A stretch of 64,000 nucleotides of DNA from Kribbella steppae. GTDB taxonomy: Bacteria > Actinomycetota > Actinomycetes > Propionibacteriales > Kribbellaceae. Shown here one piece after another: positions 44,209 through 53,560 of this stretch. A program made the translations under genes and the position numbers. Under the pieces are notes generated by a model, which saw only the letters and a list, made by a program, of their open reading frames with translations, was not told where the DNA came from and did no database searches. The stretch's first letter is position 1, and each line of letters begins with the position of its first letter. Location of the stretch: assembly GCF_004342025.1 (NCBI RefSeq), contig NZ_SLWN01000010.1, positions 301,074-365,073 of the forward strand, written 5' to 3'.

Positions 44209-45339
44209 CTAGAGGTGCTCAGGCGGTTCGGGCGGGTTCGGATTCGGCGCCGCGAGGTAGGGGAACGTCGTCGAGGCCGGCCTCGACGCCTGGTCGACCC
44301 CGTCCCGGATGACGGGCCCGTTTCCGGCGTTGACGAGCTGAGTGAAGATCGTGTCGATCACATCGTCGTTGAGCGCCCGGCCGCCACAGGTTTCGTGTGT
44401 CTTGCCCCGGCGGGCGGCGAGCTCGATCTCGAGGAAGGAGGCCTGCTCGGCGTACGGCTTGGTGAGGTCGACGACGAGGAAGTCGGCCAGGATCAGCTTC
44501 GTCAGGGGGTGGTCGCCGTGCTCATCGATGGCCCAGTCGGTCTTGCCGTCGAGTCCGTCCCAGAAGGCGAGGTTGGCGTTCAGCCGCGCCCGGTAGGCCC
44601 CCTGGTACGCCGGTCCGAGACCGAACGCGTCTTCCAGGTTGTAGAGGTCGCGGATCTCGAGGTCGCGGTTCACCGGGTCGAACTGCTTCGGCGCCAGCAT
44701 CATGTTCTTCACCTCAGGCCGGCCGACCCGTTCGATCCGAACGTTGAACTTGCCGCGGGTGAGCGTCTCCCCGACGACGCCAACCAGGTCCGCGCCTCCC
44801 AGGAGTGTCGAGTCCACCTCGACGACGAGGCTGAGAACGTTCTTGCCGTCGAGGAAGATCGAACCAGGGTCGGTGAAGGCCAACTCGCCCGTAGCGATCG
44901 TTTTCAAGGCTGCCGGGGCGTCCATGATGAACGGATCCCAGCGTGGGCCCGCGAACACGCGAATGCCCTGCGACGAGCCGCCCTCCACGTTGTTCACCCG
45001 GAACGAGACCGCGTCGCCGGCCGGCATAGTAACCGTGCCCTCCTGCGTGCCCTGGTTCCCATCGCTCCACGCAGGTGGGGAGAAGACGCAGTCGAAAACG
45101 AACTCCTCCGCGAGGACGGTGAATGGCACCGGATCGCCCGGCGCGCTCGCGGTCAGCGGGCGCAGTCGGAAGCGATAGACGAGTCCGTCCGACAGCAGGT
45201 CCGATGGTTTCGCGAACGGGAGCGTGTTCAACACCAGCACGAGACGTCCCGGCCGCTCCGGGCTGGGGAACGCATAAACGTCGGTGATGTCCGCGATCGG
45301 CTCGGCCAAGGCTCGCGGTCCTGAGATGTGATCCGACAT
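44209..45339 (-). CDS. DUF4331 protein
   Basis: The product is 376 residues. It starts M-S-D-H-I-S-G-P-R-A-L-A-E-P-I-A-D-I-T-D-V-Y-A-F and has the DUF4331 features of H-x-x-x-P/D-x-x-D-V-Y and LDGKNVLSLVVEVDSTLL. Function unknown. Members are found near peroxidases and in bacterial oxidative clusters. There is no signal peptide. It lies 37 bases after the unknown first gene of the operon and 2 bases before the Dyp gene. Confidence 0.88.
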   Translation of the reverse strand: MSDHISGPRALAEPIADITDVYAFPSPERPGRLVLVLNTLPFAKPSDLLSDGLVYRFRLRPLTASAPGDPVPFTVLAEEFVFDCVFSPPAWSDGNQGTQEGTVTMPAGDAVSFRVNNVEGGSSQGIRVFAGPRWDPFIMDAPAALKTIATGELAFTDPGSIFLDGKNVLSLVVEVDSTLLGGADLVGVVGETLTRGKFNVRIERVGRPEVKNMMLAPKQFDPVNRDLEIRDLYNLEDAFGLGPAYQGAYRARLNANLAFWDGLDGKTDWAIDEHGDHPLTKLILADFLVVDLTKPYAEQASFLEIELAARRGKTHETCGGRALNDDVIDTIFTQLVNAGNGPVIRDGVDQASRPASTTFPYLAAPNPNPPEPPEHL

Positions 45340-45376
45340 CGGCGTCCTCTGTCCCGGTAGCGCAGTGCTCGGCTGA

Positions 45377-45925
45377 TTAGTCGGCGGCCTCGTCCAGCAA
45401 AGGCCGCAGGGCAGGGTGCTGCAACACGTCCGCTGCGTCCGGGTGATCCAGCACCTGCTGGAAAGCCGCATTCACGCGCTGCGCTTTCCTGATCTCCTTC
45501 ACCGTGCCGCCGTAGTTCCGTGCATATGCAGCCGCCGTCTGCTGCGCGCTGAGGATGAATGCCTGCACCGCAGCCAGGTCCGGCAACCCCTCGTAGCCCT
45601 CTACATGCCGGAAGATGACATCGAAAAGCCCGAGCGTCGGTCCGGACGTGAAGAAGTCCTCCATGTAGGCGTCCCACGGCCCGTCGAAACTCGTGATGAA
45701 CGCGAGCCTCGTGTCGTCGTCGAAGAGCACGAATCTCGCCTCGTGGATCGTCGCGATCGCCATGCCGTAGTCCCCCGGCCGGTACCCGGGTGTCTGCTGT
45801 AGACCGCCTAGCGCGGTCCGCAGGCCTTCGCCCTCGCCCGGTTTGACATGGAAGAACAAGCTGAACTCGCTTGTCGGGCCGACACTGACCCCCGGGCGAG
45901 AGGTTCCAGTCGCAGGTGTCGACAT
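45377..45925 (-). CDS. Hypothetical protein, first gene of the Dyp operon, 182 aa
   Basis: No named family certain. The fold looks ferredoxin-like: FSLFFHVKPGEGEGLRTAL, then ARFVLFDDDTRLAFITSFDGPWDAYMEDFF, and a helical C-terminal part of about 70 residues with A-A-Y-A-R-N-Y-G-G-T-V. Its pattern recalls half of a Dyp-type domain without haem ligands, which would fit its place upstream of a Dyp peroxidase. GAGGAGG before ATG 45925 supports the start. Confidence 0.75.
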   Translation of the reverse strand: MSTPATGTSRPGVSVGPTSEFSLFFHVKPGEGEGLRTALGGLQQTPGYRPGDYGMAIATIHEARFVLFDDDTRLAFITSFDGPWDAYMEDFFTSGPTLGLFDVIFRHVEGYEGLPDLAAVQAFILSAQQTAAAYARNYGGTVKEIRKAQRVNAAFQQVLDHPDAADVLQHPALRPLLDEAAD

Positions 45926-46306
45926 CGTTCCTCCTCTGAGATTCGCGGCGCTCCTCCCAGCTCGAGGTCGGCCTGGCGAAGTGCACCGTCTGGAGGGCCC
46001 CGCGAGCCGATTCCGACCCCCGCGATTGCCCATGCTGGCGTACCGGGCGACCGCCGGGCCTCATCCTCCACGGGTGATCTCGGCCGGCCGCCAGTGAAGC
46101 CTGCCGGCCACGCTGAACTGCTGAAGCGTGAGGCCAGCTCGCGCAGTCGTAGCAACTGAGATGAGGCTGAGCCAGGACGTGAGGCGGACGAGATCTCAGC
46201 GGTACTCAAGGCCGCGTGGACAGCCATCGAGCTCGGCCTGGGTGAACCATCCGGGTCGCCCATCGCGGAGGATGCGCATTCGCGCACGACGGGAGACCCT
46301 CGACTC
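45926..46306. other. Divergent control region
   Basis: 381 bases between the minus-strand Dyp operon and a plus-strand membrane protein gene. No gene was supported in it. It should contain the operon promoter, but no regulator site was recognised. Confidence 0.5.
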
Positions 46307-46996
46307 ATGTCTGATGGATCGTCGCCGTCGGAGGTGGCCAAGGAGCTTCGTCACGACCAGCACGAGGAAGAGGCTCGTGAGGCCATCGGCCGGGCGATTC
46401 CGGTGATCGAGGCCGTGCTGCTGTCGATCGTCACGATCGTGACGGCCTGGGCCGGCTACTCGGCCGCCAAATGGAGCACAGAGTCTCGGCTCGACCTCGC
46501 CCAGGCGTCGTCGCTGAGGCTCCAGGCGAACCGGGCGCTGGCGACCGCGACGGAGCTGCGCAACTTCGACTCGAGCACGTTTGGCGCCTGGTTCACCGCC
46601 TACACGCTCGGCAACAAGGAGAAGGCGGCGATTGCCGAGCGTCGCTTCCGCCCCCAGTTCAGAGTCGCCTTCGACGCGTGGCTGGCCACCAACCCTGACA
46701 CCAACCCCTCGGCGCCGCCCGGCCCGACGTTCATGAAGGAGTACGTGCAGCCTGACCTGGCGAAGGCCGCGGCACTCGACAAGATGGCCGACGAAGCCAC
46801 CGCGGGTGGCGACCACGCCGGGCTCGTGGCAGACAACTACATTCGGATCACGCTGCTGTTGGCCACTGTGCTCTTCCTGGTCGGCATCGGCACGACGTTC
46901 AAGCAGAAGCGCGTGCGTTATGTGCTCGCAGTGGTGGGCGGCGTCTTGCTGCTCGCCGCGGTCGTGCTGATCGCACAGCAGCCCCTACCTCGCTGA
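46307..46996 (+). CDS. Predicted membrane protein, 229 aa
   Basis: No family recognised with confidence. There is a charged His/Glu-rich N-terminus, a membrane segment at about 33-52 (IEAVLLSIVTIVTAWAGYSA), a long helical extracytoplasmic part (about 55-178), and two C-terminal membrane segments at about 180-198 and 204-222. It resembles DUF4337-like bacterial membrane proteins in layout. It is divergent from the Dyp operon and followed by a strong hairpin. Confidence 0.75.
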   Translation: MSDGSSPSEVAKELRHDQHEEEAREAIGRAIPVIEAVLLSIVTIVTAWAGYSAAKWSTESRLDLAQASSLRLQANRALATATELRNFDSSTFGAWFTAYTLGNKEKAAIAERRFRPQFRVAFDAWLATNPDTNPSAPPGPTFMKEYVQPDLAKAAALDKMADEATAGGDHAGLVADNYIRITLLLATVLFLVGIGTTFKQKRVRYVLAVVGGVLLLAAVVLIAQQPLPR

Positions 46997-47120
46997 TGAA
47001 CATCATCAACAACATCGCCGCGCCGCTCTACTCACTCGACCCACCCCTTCCACACGGGCATCTGTGGGCTTCGGCCGGTGTCGATGGAGCGGACACTGAA
47101 TCGGCGGCTGTCTGGAAGAT

Positions 47121-47152
47121 CGGTTCACCGCCAAGCAGCTGACGGTGAACCG
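47121..47152. terminator. Bidirectional terminator hairpin
   Basis: CGGTTCACCG (47121-47130) and CGGTGAACCG (47143-47152) pair exactly over 10 bp. It lies between the membrane protein gene and the convergent sulfatase gene. Confidence 0.7.
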
Positions 47153-47284
47153 GGCCTAGAGCACCTTTGCCAGAGTTACCAGCTGCTCCTCCGCGACCCG
47201 TGCGGGTGACGGCCGGCGTGAGTGCGTGGTTGAGTACGCGATCGCGAGCTCGATAGTTCAGTATGTGCAGCTTGGTCCCGCCTT

Positions 47285-49630
47285 CTATTGCCGTGCGAAC
47301 GCTGCCCGCGCCTCGAGAGCGAGATCCGCGAAAGACTCGCCGCTGACGTCGATGACGACCCGCTTGACGGTGGCGCCGACGAATGGCCAGGGCCGTTCAC
47401 CGGGGTAGTCGTCGGTGACTGGTTCGGCTCCCGATCGGCCGACGACGAGCCCTCCGCCGCCGAGGCCGAACTTTCCGGGTTGAGTCCGGATCCGTCCCTC
47501 GCCGACCTTGCGGTCCCGGATGTAGAGACTGAGCACGCCCTCGGCGGGCATGGCATTGCCGTCCTTCTCGAACGAGGCAGAGACAACCACGTGACCGGTC
47601 GGGATCGTCTGGTCGGCTTCGATGGTCTGCACGAGCTCGCCGACCCAGTTGTAGACGTAGCGGAGTTTGCCTTCGTTGAGGTAGAGGGCGTGCCCACCGA
47701 ACCTCGAGCCTTGCGAGAAGATCACCCCGCCGGCCTCGGGCGTCGCGACCTCGAGCTCCGCTGCGATGGTGTACGAGCGGTTGCGGATGTTCGGGGCGAC
47801 TGACTCGGGGATTTCTGCGCCACCAGCGTGGTAGACGTAGCGGGTCCGCGGCCGCGACAGCTGGGGGCGCTCGGTGGTGAGAATCTCCACAGCGCCGCGA
47901 GACTCGAGTGGGAGGGCCTGGAGGCGTCCGGCTTCGGCCCACCACAGTGCGACGAGCTGCTGTAACTTCTCCGGGTGTTTGTCGGCAAGATCCTCGCATT
48001 CGCTGGGATCCGCCTCGGTGTCGAACAGCTCCCACCGTTGCAGATGGAAGTCGCCCCACGACTCGGGCGCGGCCGGCACCGCAGTGGCGGCCTTCCAGCC
48101 CTTGTGCCAGATTGCCCGCGTCCCGAGCATCGAGTAGAACTGCGTCTCCTTCTGGGTCTCCGCGGCCGCGTCGTCGAAGGTGTACCTGAAGCTGGTGCCT
48201 TCCAGCGGCTTCTGCGTATATCCGTTGACGACGTCGGGAAGCTCGACTCCGAGGCATTCGTACATGGTCGGCACGATGTCGACAGCGTGGGTGTACTGAC
48301 GGCGCATCTCGCCGCTCGCGGTGAAACCACGCGGCCAGGAGACGATCAGTGGGTCGGCCGTGCCGCCCTCGTAGTTCGCGTAGCGCTTCCACATCTTGAA
48401 CGGGGTGTTGAAGGCCCAGGCCCAACCCGTCGGATAGTGGTTGTACGTCTCCGGCCCGCCGAGCCGGTCCAGCGCCTTCAGGTTCTCCTCGATCGTGTCG
48501 GGAACACCGTTGAAGAACTTGTTCTCGTTGACCGAGCCGTTCGGGCCGCCCTCGCCCGAGGCGCCGTTGTCGGAGACGAGCATGACGATGGTGTTGTCGA
48601 GCTGGCCGGCGCCCTCCAGGTAGTCGAGCAGCCTACCCAGCTCGTGGTCGGCGTGGCTGAGGAAACCGGCGTACACCTCCGCCATCCGGGCGAACAGCCG
48701 CTGCTCCGCGTCGGACAGCGAGTCCCACGGCCGGACCCGGTCGACCTCGGACCAGGGCTTGCCGTCGTGGCTCGTCGTCTCCGTGTACGGGTTGATCGGC
48801 GACAGCTCAGCGCTCTCGGGCAGGAGGCCCATGGCCTTCTGCCGATCGAGCACGCCTTCGCGGTACGCCTCGTATCCCATGTCGAAGCGGCCCCGGTACT
48901 TGTCGGCCCACTCCTTCGGCGCGTGATGCGGTGCGTGGGCAGCGCCGGGACAGTAGTAGAGGAAGAACGGCTTGTCCGGCGCGATCGCCTTTGAATCCTG
49001 GATGAACTCGATCGCCTTGTCCGTCAGGTCGACCGTCAAGTGGTAGCCGTCCTCCGGCATCGCCGGCTGCGGCACAGGGTGGTTGTCGTAGATCAGGTCG
49101 GGGTACCACTGGTTCGTTTCGCCGCCGAGGAATCCGTAATACCGCTCGAACCCCCGGCCGAGCGGCCATTGCCGCTTCGACGAGGCGAGGTTCATCTCGT
49201 CCTCGGCGCACAGGTGCCACTTGCCGACGATGAAGGTGTTCCAGCCCTGCTCGCCCAGGACCTCGGCGATATTCGCGCACTCGAAGGGGATGTGACCGTT
49301 AGCGTTCGGGAACCCGGACGTCGCCTCTGTGATGCAGCCCATGCCGTTGGTGGTGTGGTTGCGCCCCGTCATCAGGCAAGAACGGGTAGGGGAGCAGAGC
49401 GCGGTCGTGTGGAAGTTCGTGTACGTCAGCCCCTGCTGAGCGATCCGTCTGACATTCGGCGTCTCGATCAGACCTCCGAACGGCTCGATCGCCGAGAAAC
49501 CCACATCGTCTAGCACGACGTACAACACATTCGGGGCGCCATCCGCCGCGATCGGCTGAGTGTACGGCTCCCAATCGGGAACCGAATCCTTGATGTCAAT
49601 GTCGATCTTTCCTCGGAACGGCTTGCTCAC
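47285..49630 (-). CDS. Arylsulfatase (formylglycine-dependent)
   Basis: The product is 781 residues. Metal-binding D41-D42 in LYVVLDDVGFSAIEPFGG, the C79-S-P-T-R motif (C-x-P-x-R) whose Cys is converted to formylglycine, GKWHLCAEDE, and FFLYYCPGAAHAPHHAPKEW. A C-terminal 200-residue beta-rich domain follows (from about 560), as in the long sulfatases of actinobacteria. No signal peptide, so probably cytoplasmic or exported otherwise. GTG 49630 has GGGAGAGGG upstream. A sulfatase relic at 36.3 kb shows that a second copy once existed. Confidence 0.93.
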   Translation of the reverse strand: MSKPFRGKIDIDIKDSVPDWEPYTQPIAADGAPNVLYVVLDDVGFSAIEPFGGLIETPNVRRIAQQGLTYTNFHTTALCSPTRSCLMTGRNHTTNGMGCITEATSGFPNANGHIPFECANIAEVLGEQGWNTFIVGKWHLCAEDEMNLASSKRQWPLGRGFERYYGFLGGETNQWYPDLIYDNHPVPQPAMPEDGYHLTVDLTDKAIEFIQDSKAIAPDKPFFLYYCPGAAHAPHHAPKEWADKYRGRFDMGYEAYREGVLDRQKAMGLLPESAELSPINPYTETTSHDGKPWSEVDRVRPWDSLSDAEQRLFARMAEVYAGFLSHADHELGRLLDYLEGAGQLDNTIVMLVSDNGASGEGGPNGSVNENKFFNGVPDTIEENLKALDRLGGPETYNHYPTGWAWAFNTPFKMWKRYANYEGGTADPLIVSWPRGFTASGEMRRQYTHAVDIVPTMYECLGVELPDVVNGYTQKPLEGTSFRYTFDDAAAETQKETQFYSMLGTRAIWHKGWKAATAVPAAPESWGDFHLQRWELFDTEADPSECEDLADKHPEKLQQLVALWWAEAGRLQALPLESRGAVEILTTERPQLSRPRTRYVYHAGGAEIPESVAPNIRNRSYTIAAELEVATPEAGGVIFSQGSRFGGHALYLNEGKLRYVYNWVGELVQTIEADQTIPTGHVVVSASFEKDGNAMPAEGVLSLYIRDRKVGEGRIRTQPGKFGLGGGGLVVGRSGAEPVTDDYPGERPWPFVGATVKRVVIDVSGESFADLALEARAAFARQ

Positions 49631-49838
49631 GCCGGCCCTCTCCCCTCGCGCAACGCCTGTCAACGACGGCGACAGCCCGGCCCGGGCCGCCGCGTCCTGC
49701 TGACGCCAGTCTCGTTGCCGGCCCGCAGCCGGTCGTCATCCTTCGAGGGTGAGACTGCGGACGAGGGCCCAGCCCTTGCCGTGGGACATGCCTCCCAAGC
49801 TGACCCCAGCACCGACCGGACACTCACCACCGGGTCCG
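49631..49838. other. Region upstream of the sulfatase gene
   Basis: About 200 bases that should carry the sulfatase promoter (minus strand). No further gene was found before the IS481 fragment begins. Confidence 0.4.
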
Positions 49839-49907
49839 GCCGACACCCACGTCCTACTCCTCAGCCACGACCTCAAGGTCGACGCCACCGGCATCGTCAC
49901 ACAGTGA
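49839..49907 (+). pseudogene. IS481-type transposase C-terminal fragment
   Basis: The frame reads A-D-T-H-V-L-L-L-S-H-D-L-K-V-D-A-T-G-I-V-T-Q and stops. The T-H-V-L-L-L-x-x-D-L-x-V part matches the DDE-integrase C-terminus of IS481 elements. The remainder of the element is absent. It is directly followed by the hairpin and tRNA-like repeat copy. Confidence 0.45.
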
Positions 49908-49929
49908 ACTCACGAATCATGGGTTCACT
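49903..49929. repeat. Hairpin with CGAATCA loop, left copy
   Basis: AGTGAACTCA (49903-49912) pairs with TGGGTTCACT (49920-49929), leaving the loop CGAATCA. The right copy at 56868-56896 keeps the loop but has a different, again self-complementary stem. Confidence 0.55.
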
Positions 49930-49935
49930 GTCCGG

Positions 49936-49995
49936 GATGTCTTGAGACATCACATGGTGCCCCCGGCAGGATTCGAACCCTGCGACGCACGGTTT
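49936..49995. repeat. 60-bp direct repeat, left copy, with tRNA-Arg 3' fragment
   Basis: Starts with the palindrome GATGTCTTGAGACATC, then on the minus strand the 3' half of a tRNA (CCA end at 49955-49957, acceptor CGGGGGC, T-arm with one extra G, T-loop TTCGAAT). The right copy at 56903-56961 is nearly identical. The tRNA fragment is broken: the T-arm has one extra base and the region 5' to about 50004 is unrelated to a tRNA. It fits an attachment-site relic. Confidence 0.6.
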
Positions 49996-50166
49996 GCGAA
50001 ACCGGCGCACCCCGCCGACATACACCCCTACAGGCGTGTCCAGCCCACACTAGTTCGGCCGGTCTTGACTCCAGTTGACTCGGATCGAGGCCCTTCGTTC
50101 CCCAGGTGTTCCCACGCTGAACCAGGCGGCCCGCTGTGCTCGCGCAGGGCAGTAGGCCGCGCCTTC

Positions 50167-52296
50167 TCAGCCGATGGCGTCGGCTAGCGCTTTCGAGCCG
50201 CCGACCACCGGGACCGTGAGCGAACTGTGGGCCAGGTCGAGTGTCAGCTGGGTCCCCGCCGTCGGCCGGATCGTGAAGTCGCGGTCGCTGGAAACGACCA
50301 TCACCGCGAGCCGATTGCCGGCCGGTACGACGATGTCCTTCGGCTGCATGTCGAAGTCGATCCCGTACATTCGGCCCGGCTTGATCGGGACGTCGGCCCA
50401 ATCGGAGTTGCGGTTGGTCGGGTCGATCCAGCCCCGCGTGAGGATCGTGCCGTTACCTGTCGGTGGATAGCTCACCAGCGCCGCGGTCAGGTTCGCTCTC
50501 GACTTGCTGAACGCCAGTTGCAGCGAGATCGTCGGTGTTCCGCTGATGCGGACGGGCTGCGTCAGCGGCGGCGTCTGGTAGATCAGGCGCACGTTCGAGA
50601 AGGGCGTGTTCGCTGAGGTGAGCGCGGCGATCGACGCGTCATCGGTCAGCGTCTCCGTCGGGCTCCCCGGGACCGGTGGTGCGATTGTCAGTCCGCCGCG
50701 CGACGGGGCCCCTGGTGTGAGGTGCAGTGCGACCTCGCTCGATGTGGGGTCTGGCCATTCGGCGTACGGGGTCGGATTGGCAGTGCTACAGACAAGGCTC
50801 ACGACAGCGCCGTCAGCGACCTTCTGGCCAGTTCCGGTGGCCACCGCTGATGCCAGTACCAGGTGCGTGGCGTCCGGGATGTCCGTGATCAGGCGCGTCG
50901 TGTTCGTGATCGTGCCGTCAAGGTTCGTTTGCGGGACCGTCAGCACGAAGCCGATCCCGAAGGGGCTGGTGTCCGCCACCGTCAGCGTCGCGGTGTTCGA
51001 CTGATCGCCGGCAACCGTCGTCTGGCGAGGCGGGCAGGACGCGGCCTCTCGGACGACCCATGAGCGCGGCAGCGACTCGACGCCGTTCTGTACGCCGTAC
51101 AGGTAGCGGGTGAACCAGTAGTTGATCAGCACATCGGGCGGCGCTCCACCATGACCGCCCTGGTGGAAGTAGAACATGTGCGGCACGTCCCGCTTCTTGA
51201 GCGCCGCGTAGAACTGCGCTGCGTTCTTCGTCATGACGTTGAAGTCGTTGTTGCCATGGGCAAGCAGGGTCGCGGCGTGGACGTTCTCGACGTCCTTCAT
51301 GTAGTTGCGCTCCTGCCAGAACCCACTGCGGTTGCCGGTGGCTCGATCGATGTGAGCCTCGATGTAGTCGATCTCCGGCTGGCAGATCGTGCGCTGCCCG
51401 GCCTCGTCGACACGTGAGTACACGACGTCCGCCAGGACGTCGAGGTCCTCACCCTGGAAGGCGTTGTTGTTGCCTGTGGGGTTGGACGAGGAGTGTGGCG
51501 CCCGCACCATGCCGTTGGCGCGGTAGTAGTCGTACCAGTCGGAGATGGCAGAGATCGGCACGATGGCCTCGAGCCCCTCGACGCCGGTCGTCGCCACGGC
51601 CTCCGGGATGGTCCCGTTGTAGGAAGTGCCGATCATGCCGACCTTGCCGGTCGTCCAGGACGCGGCCGCCGGAGTGTCGCCAGTGCGCGTCGTATACGCG
51701 GCCACCCGGCCGTTGAGCCAGTCGATCACAGCCTTGGCAGCCAGTGTCTCGTTGGTGCCACCCGAGGTCGGGCAACCGTCTGAGTAGCCGGTACCTGGTG
51801 ACTCCGCGTGTACTACGGCGAAGCCGCGCGGCACCCAGGTCGACTCGTACCTGGTACTGATCGTGGGGCTGGTGTTGAACGCCGTCCAGAACGGTGTTGC
51901 CGGCCTCGACGACGGCGGTGCGCCGAGTTCGTGGTCGACGGCCCAGTTGCTGTAGTCCGGCGCCGTTCCCGCGTAGTACGGGCTGTCCTCGAACACGACC
52001 GGCACCTTGAGGCCGTCCGTGAGAACCTCGGGCGGCGCGGTGAAATCGACGTGGATCCGGTCGAGCTTGCCGTCGTTGTCGCTGTCGAACGACGCCTGGA
52101 CCCACACCTCACCGCTGTACCAGTCGGAGGGGTTGGCCGAGAACACGGCCTGCGCAAGACCATCAACGAACGTCGGGACCGCAGGCGTCGCAGCATCGGT
52201 CGTCAGGTTGCGCGCCGCCAGCGCCGACGCAGGGCTCGCCGCTACTGCGGCCGCTAGGCCGGTCGCCGCCACGGCCGCCAGAAGTCGAGTTCTCAT
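50167..52296 (-). CDS. Secreted Xaa-Pro dipeptidyl-peptidase-like serine hydrolase
   Basis: The product is 709 residues. A signal peptide (about 1-28) ends near A-L-A-A-R. The alpha/beta-hydrolase core has the S15-type Ser in GMIGTSYNGTIPE (about residue 223), Asp in HGNNDFNVMTKN (about 372) and His in FYFHQGGHGGAP (about 405). A C-terminal jelly-roll like that of CocE/NonD enzymes follows (about 510-709, ASVALHLTPG...). Between the core and jelly-roll, about residues 425-510 form a Thr/Val-rich extra segment. It lies in the island between two tRNA-like repeats. Confidence 0.9.
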   Translation of the reverse strand: MRTRLLAAVAATGLAAAVAASPASALAARNLTTDAATPAVPTFVDGLAQAVFSANPSDWYSGEVWVQASFDSDNDGKLDRIHVDFTAPPEVLTDGLKVPVVFEDSPYYAGTAPDYSNWAVDHELGAPPSSRPATPFWTAFNTSPTISTRYESTWVPRGFAVVHAESPGTGYSDGCPTSGGTNETLAAKAVIDWLNGRVAAYTTRTGDTPAAASWTTGKVGMIGTSYNGTIPEAVATTGVEGLEAIVPISAISDWYDYYRANGMVRAPHSSSNPTGNNNAFQGEDLDVLADVVYSRVDEAGQRTICQPEIDYIEAHIDRATGNRSGFWQERNYMKDVENVHAATLLAHGNNDFNVMTKNAAQFYAALKKRDVPHMFYFHQGGHGGAPPDVLINYWFTRYLYGVQNGVESLPRSWVVREAASCPPRQTTVAGDQSNTATLTVADTSPFGIGFVLTVPQTNLDGTITNTTRLITDIPDATHLVLASAVATGTGQKVADGAVVSLVCSTANPTPYAEWPDPTSSEVALHLTPGAPSRGGLTIAPPVPGSPTETLTDDASIAALTSANTPFSNVRLIYQTPPLTQPVRISGTPTISLQLAFSKSRANLTAALVSYPPTGNGTILTRGWIDPTNRNSDWADVPIKPGRMYGIDFDMQPKDIVVPAGNRLAVMVVSSDRDFTIRPTAGTQLTLDLAHSSLTVPVVGGSKALADAIG

Positions 52297-52855
52297 CGCT
52301 GCCCGCCTCTCTGCGTTCGTCCAGCATGTCGAACCTCTGCATCATGTGGCGACAGATTCGGAACCGCAACAGTCTGGCCTCAGAGGCCCGCACGCTGTTC
52401 CTATGCGCTCTCGCAAGGGCGACGCCGCGGCCTCATGAAGGTGACGTTTGCTCGCTGCCAGACGCGAGATCGAGCCGAGACGTCAGCGGTGAACTCCGGG
52501 CCCTGCTGACCATCAGCAGGGACTGAGTTTGGCTCGTTCCGGTTGGCTCGCCCGATCAGCCAAACGCGGCGCAGAACGCGGAGGTGTCCGGAGTGAGGTG
52601 TCCGGCGGCGAAGGTCACCTCGCCAGTCGCGACGTCTTCGATGATCCGCCCGGCCGCGAGCCCGACCGTCTCGGGCTAGCCAGGCCGGGCCAGCAGGTCA
52701 CAGAAGGCGTGCTCAGAATCTGCCTCCCTTCGGCAGGCGTGGGGTCGTCGAGCTCGGCGCGCCGGCCGTGCTCCTCGCCCGCGACGGCGCCTACGCGGCC
52801 TTGGAAGCTGAGCTACCGGACGCAGAACGTCCGGAATCGGGGGTACGTTGCTGGC
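52297..52855. other. Decayed region with ABC-transporter C-terminal fragment
   Basis: About 560 bases without an intact gene. 52741-52818 on the plus strand encodes G-V-V-E-L-G-A-P-A-V-L-L-A-R-D-G-A-Y-A-A-L, which matches the end of ABC exporter ATPase proteins. The earlier part includes another short decayed plus-strand frame at 52540-52680 of unknown kind. Confidence 0.4.
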
Positions 52856-53443
52856 ATGTCCGACTTCACGATCAAGGCGCTCACGCCGGAGACGTTCGAC
52901 GACTTCGCCGCTCTCGTCGAGCGGAACAAGGGCATGTTCGCCAGCTGCTGGTGTACGCATTTCCATCCCGACTGCGCGGAGAAGGGCCAGAGCGCTGAGG
53001 GGAACCGGGCGCTCAAGCAACGTCTGGTGGCCGACGGGATCGCGCACGCGGCGCTGGTCTACGACGGCGACCGGGCCGTCGCCTGGGCGGAGTACGGATC
53101 ACCCGAGGAGCTGCCCAACATCCAGCACCGCAAGGAGTACGTGGCCACTGCCGAGCGACTGCCCGACTACCGGGTCACCTGCATCCTGGTCGAGCGCGGC
53201 CTTCGCGGTCAGGGCCTGGCGGCGATCGCGCTGCGCGGAGCTGTCGAGCTGATCGCGCAGGCCGGCGGCGGCCTGGTCGAGGGCTACCCGCACGACACCG
53301 GCGGGGTCCGGAAGAAGAACTCGTCGTTCCTCTACAACGGCACCCGCACGATGTACGAGCGCGAGGGCTTCGCCTACAACCGGCCCAAGGGCCTGGGCAA
53401 CTGCGTGATGGTGCGCGAGGTGGCCCCGAGCACGCACGACTGA
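52856..53443 (+). CDS. GNAT-family N-acetyltransferase
   Basis: The product is 195 residues. Acetyl-CoA-binding pyrophosphate loop V-E-R-G-L-R-G-Q-G-L-A at about 122-132 (R-G-x-G-x-A), a central V-T-C-I-L-V strand and a late TMYEREGFAYNR motif. A C-W-C-T-H-F-H segment near residue 32 is unusual and could bind a metal. Substrate unknown. ATG 52856 fits the N-terminal strand. Confidence 0.85.
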   Translation: MSDFTIKALTPETFDDFAALVERNKGMFASCWCTHFHPDCAEKGQSAEGNRALKQRLVADGIAHAALVYDGDRAVAWAEYGSPEELPNIQHRKEYVATAERLPDYRVTCILVERGLRGQGLAAIALRGAVELIAQAGGGLVEGYPHDTGGVRKKNSSFLYNGTRTMYEREGFAYNRPKGLGNCVMVREVAPSTHD

Positions 53444-53560
53444 ACCCAGTCCGTCGACCCCAAACACCAGGTCCGGCCAAGCGATACTGCCGAGGCCTGA
53501 TCTACTGCGCAGCAAGATCAAGTCTCAGAATGGCTGTGGAGTCGACGGCAGGAGGCGGCG

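Noticed and set aside
49955..50004. Possible tRNA-Ala(CGC) on the minus strand
   Set aside because: The anticodon-like loop reads CGC, but there is no D-arm or acceptor 5' strand and the T-arm has an extra base. It is a decayed tRNA-Arg fragment.
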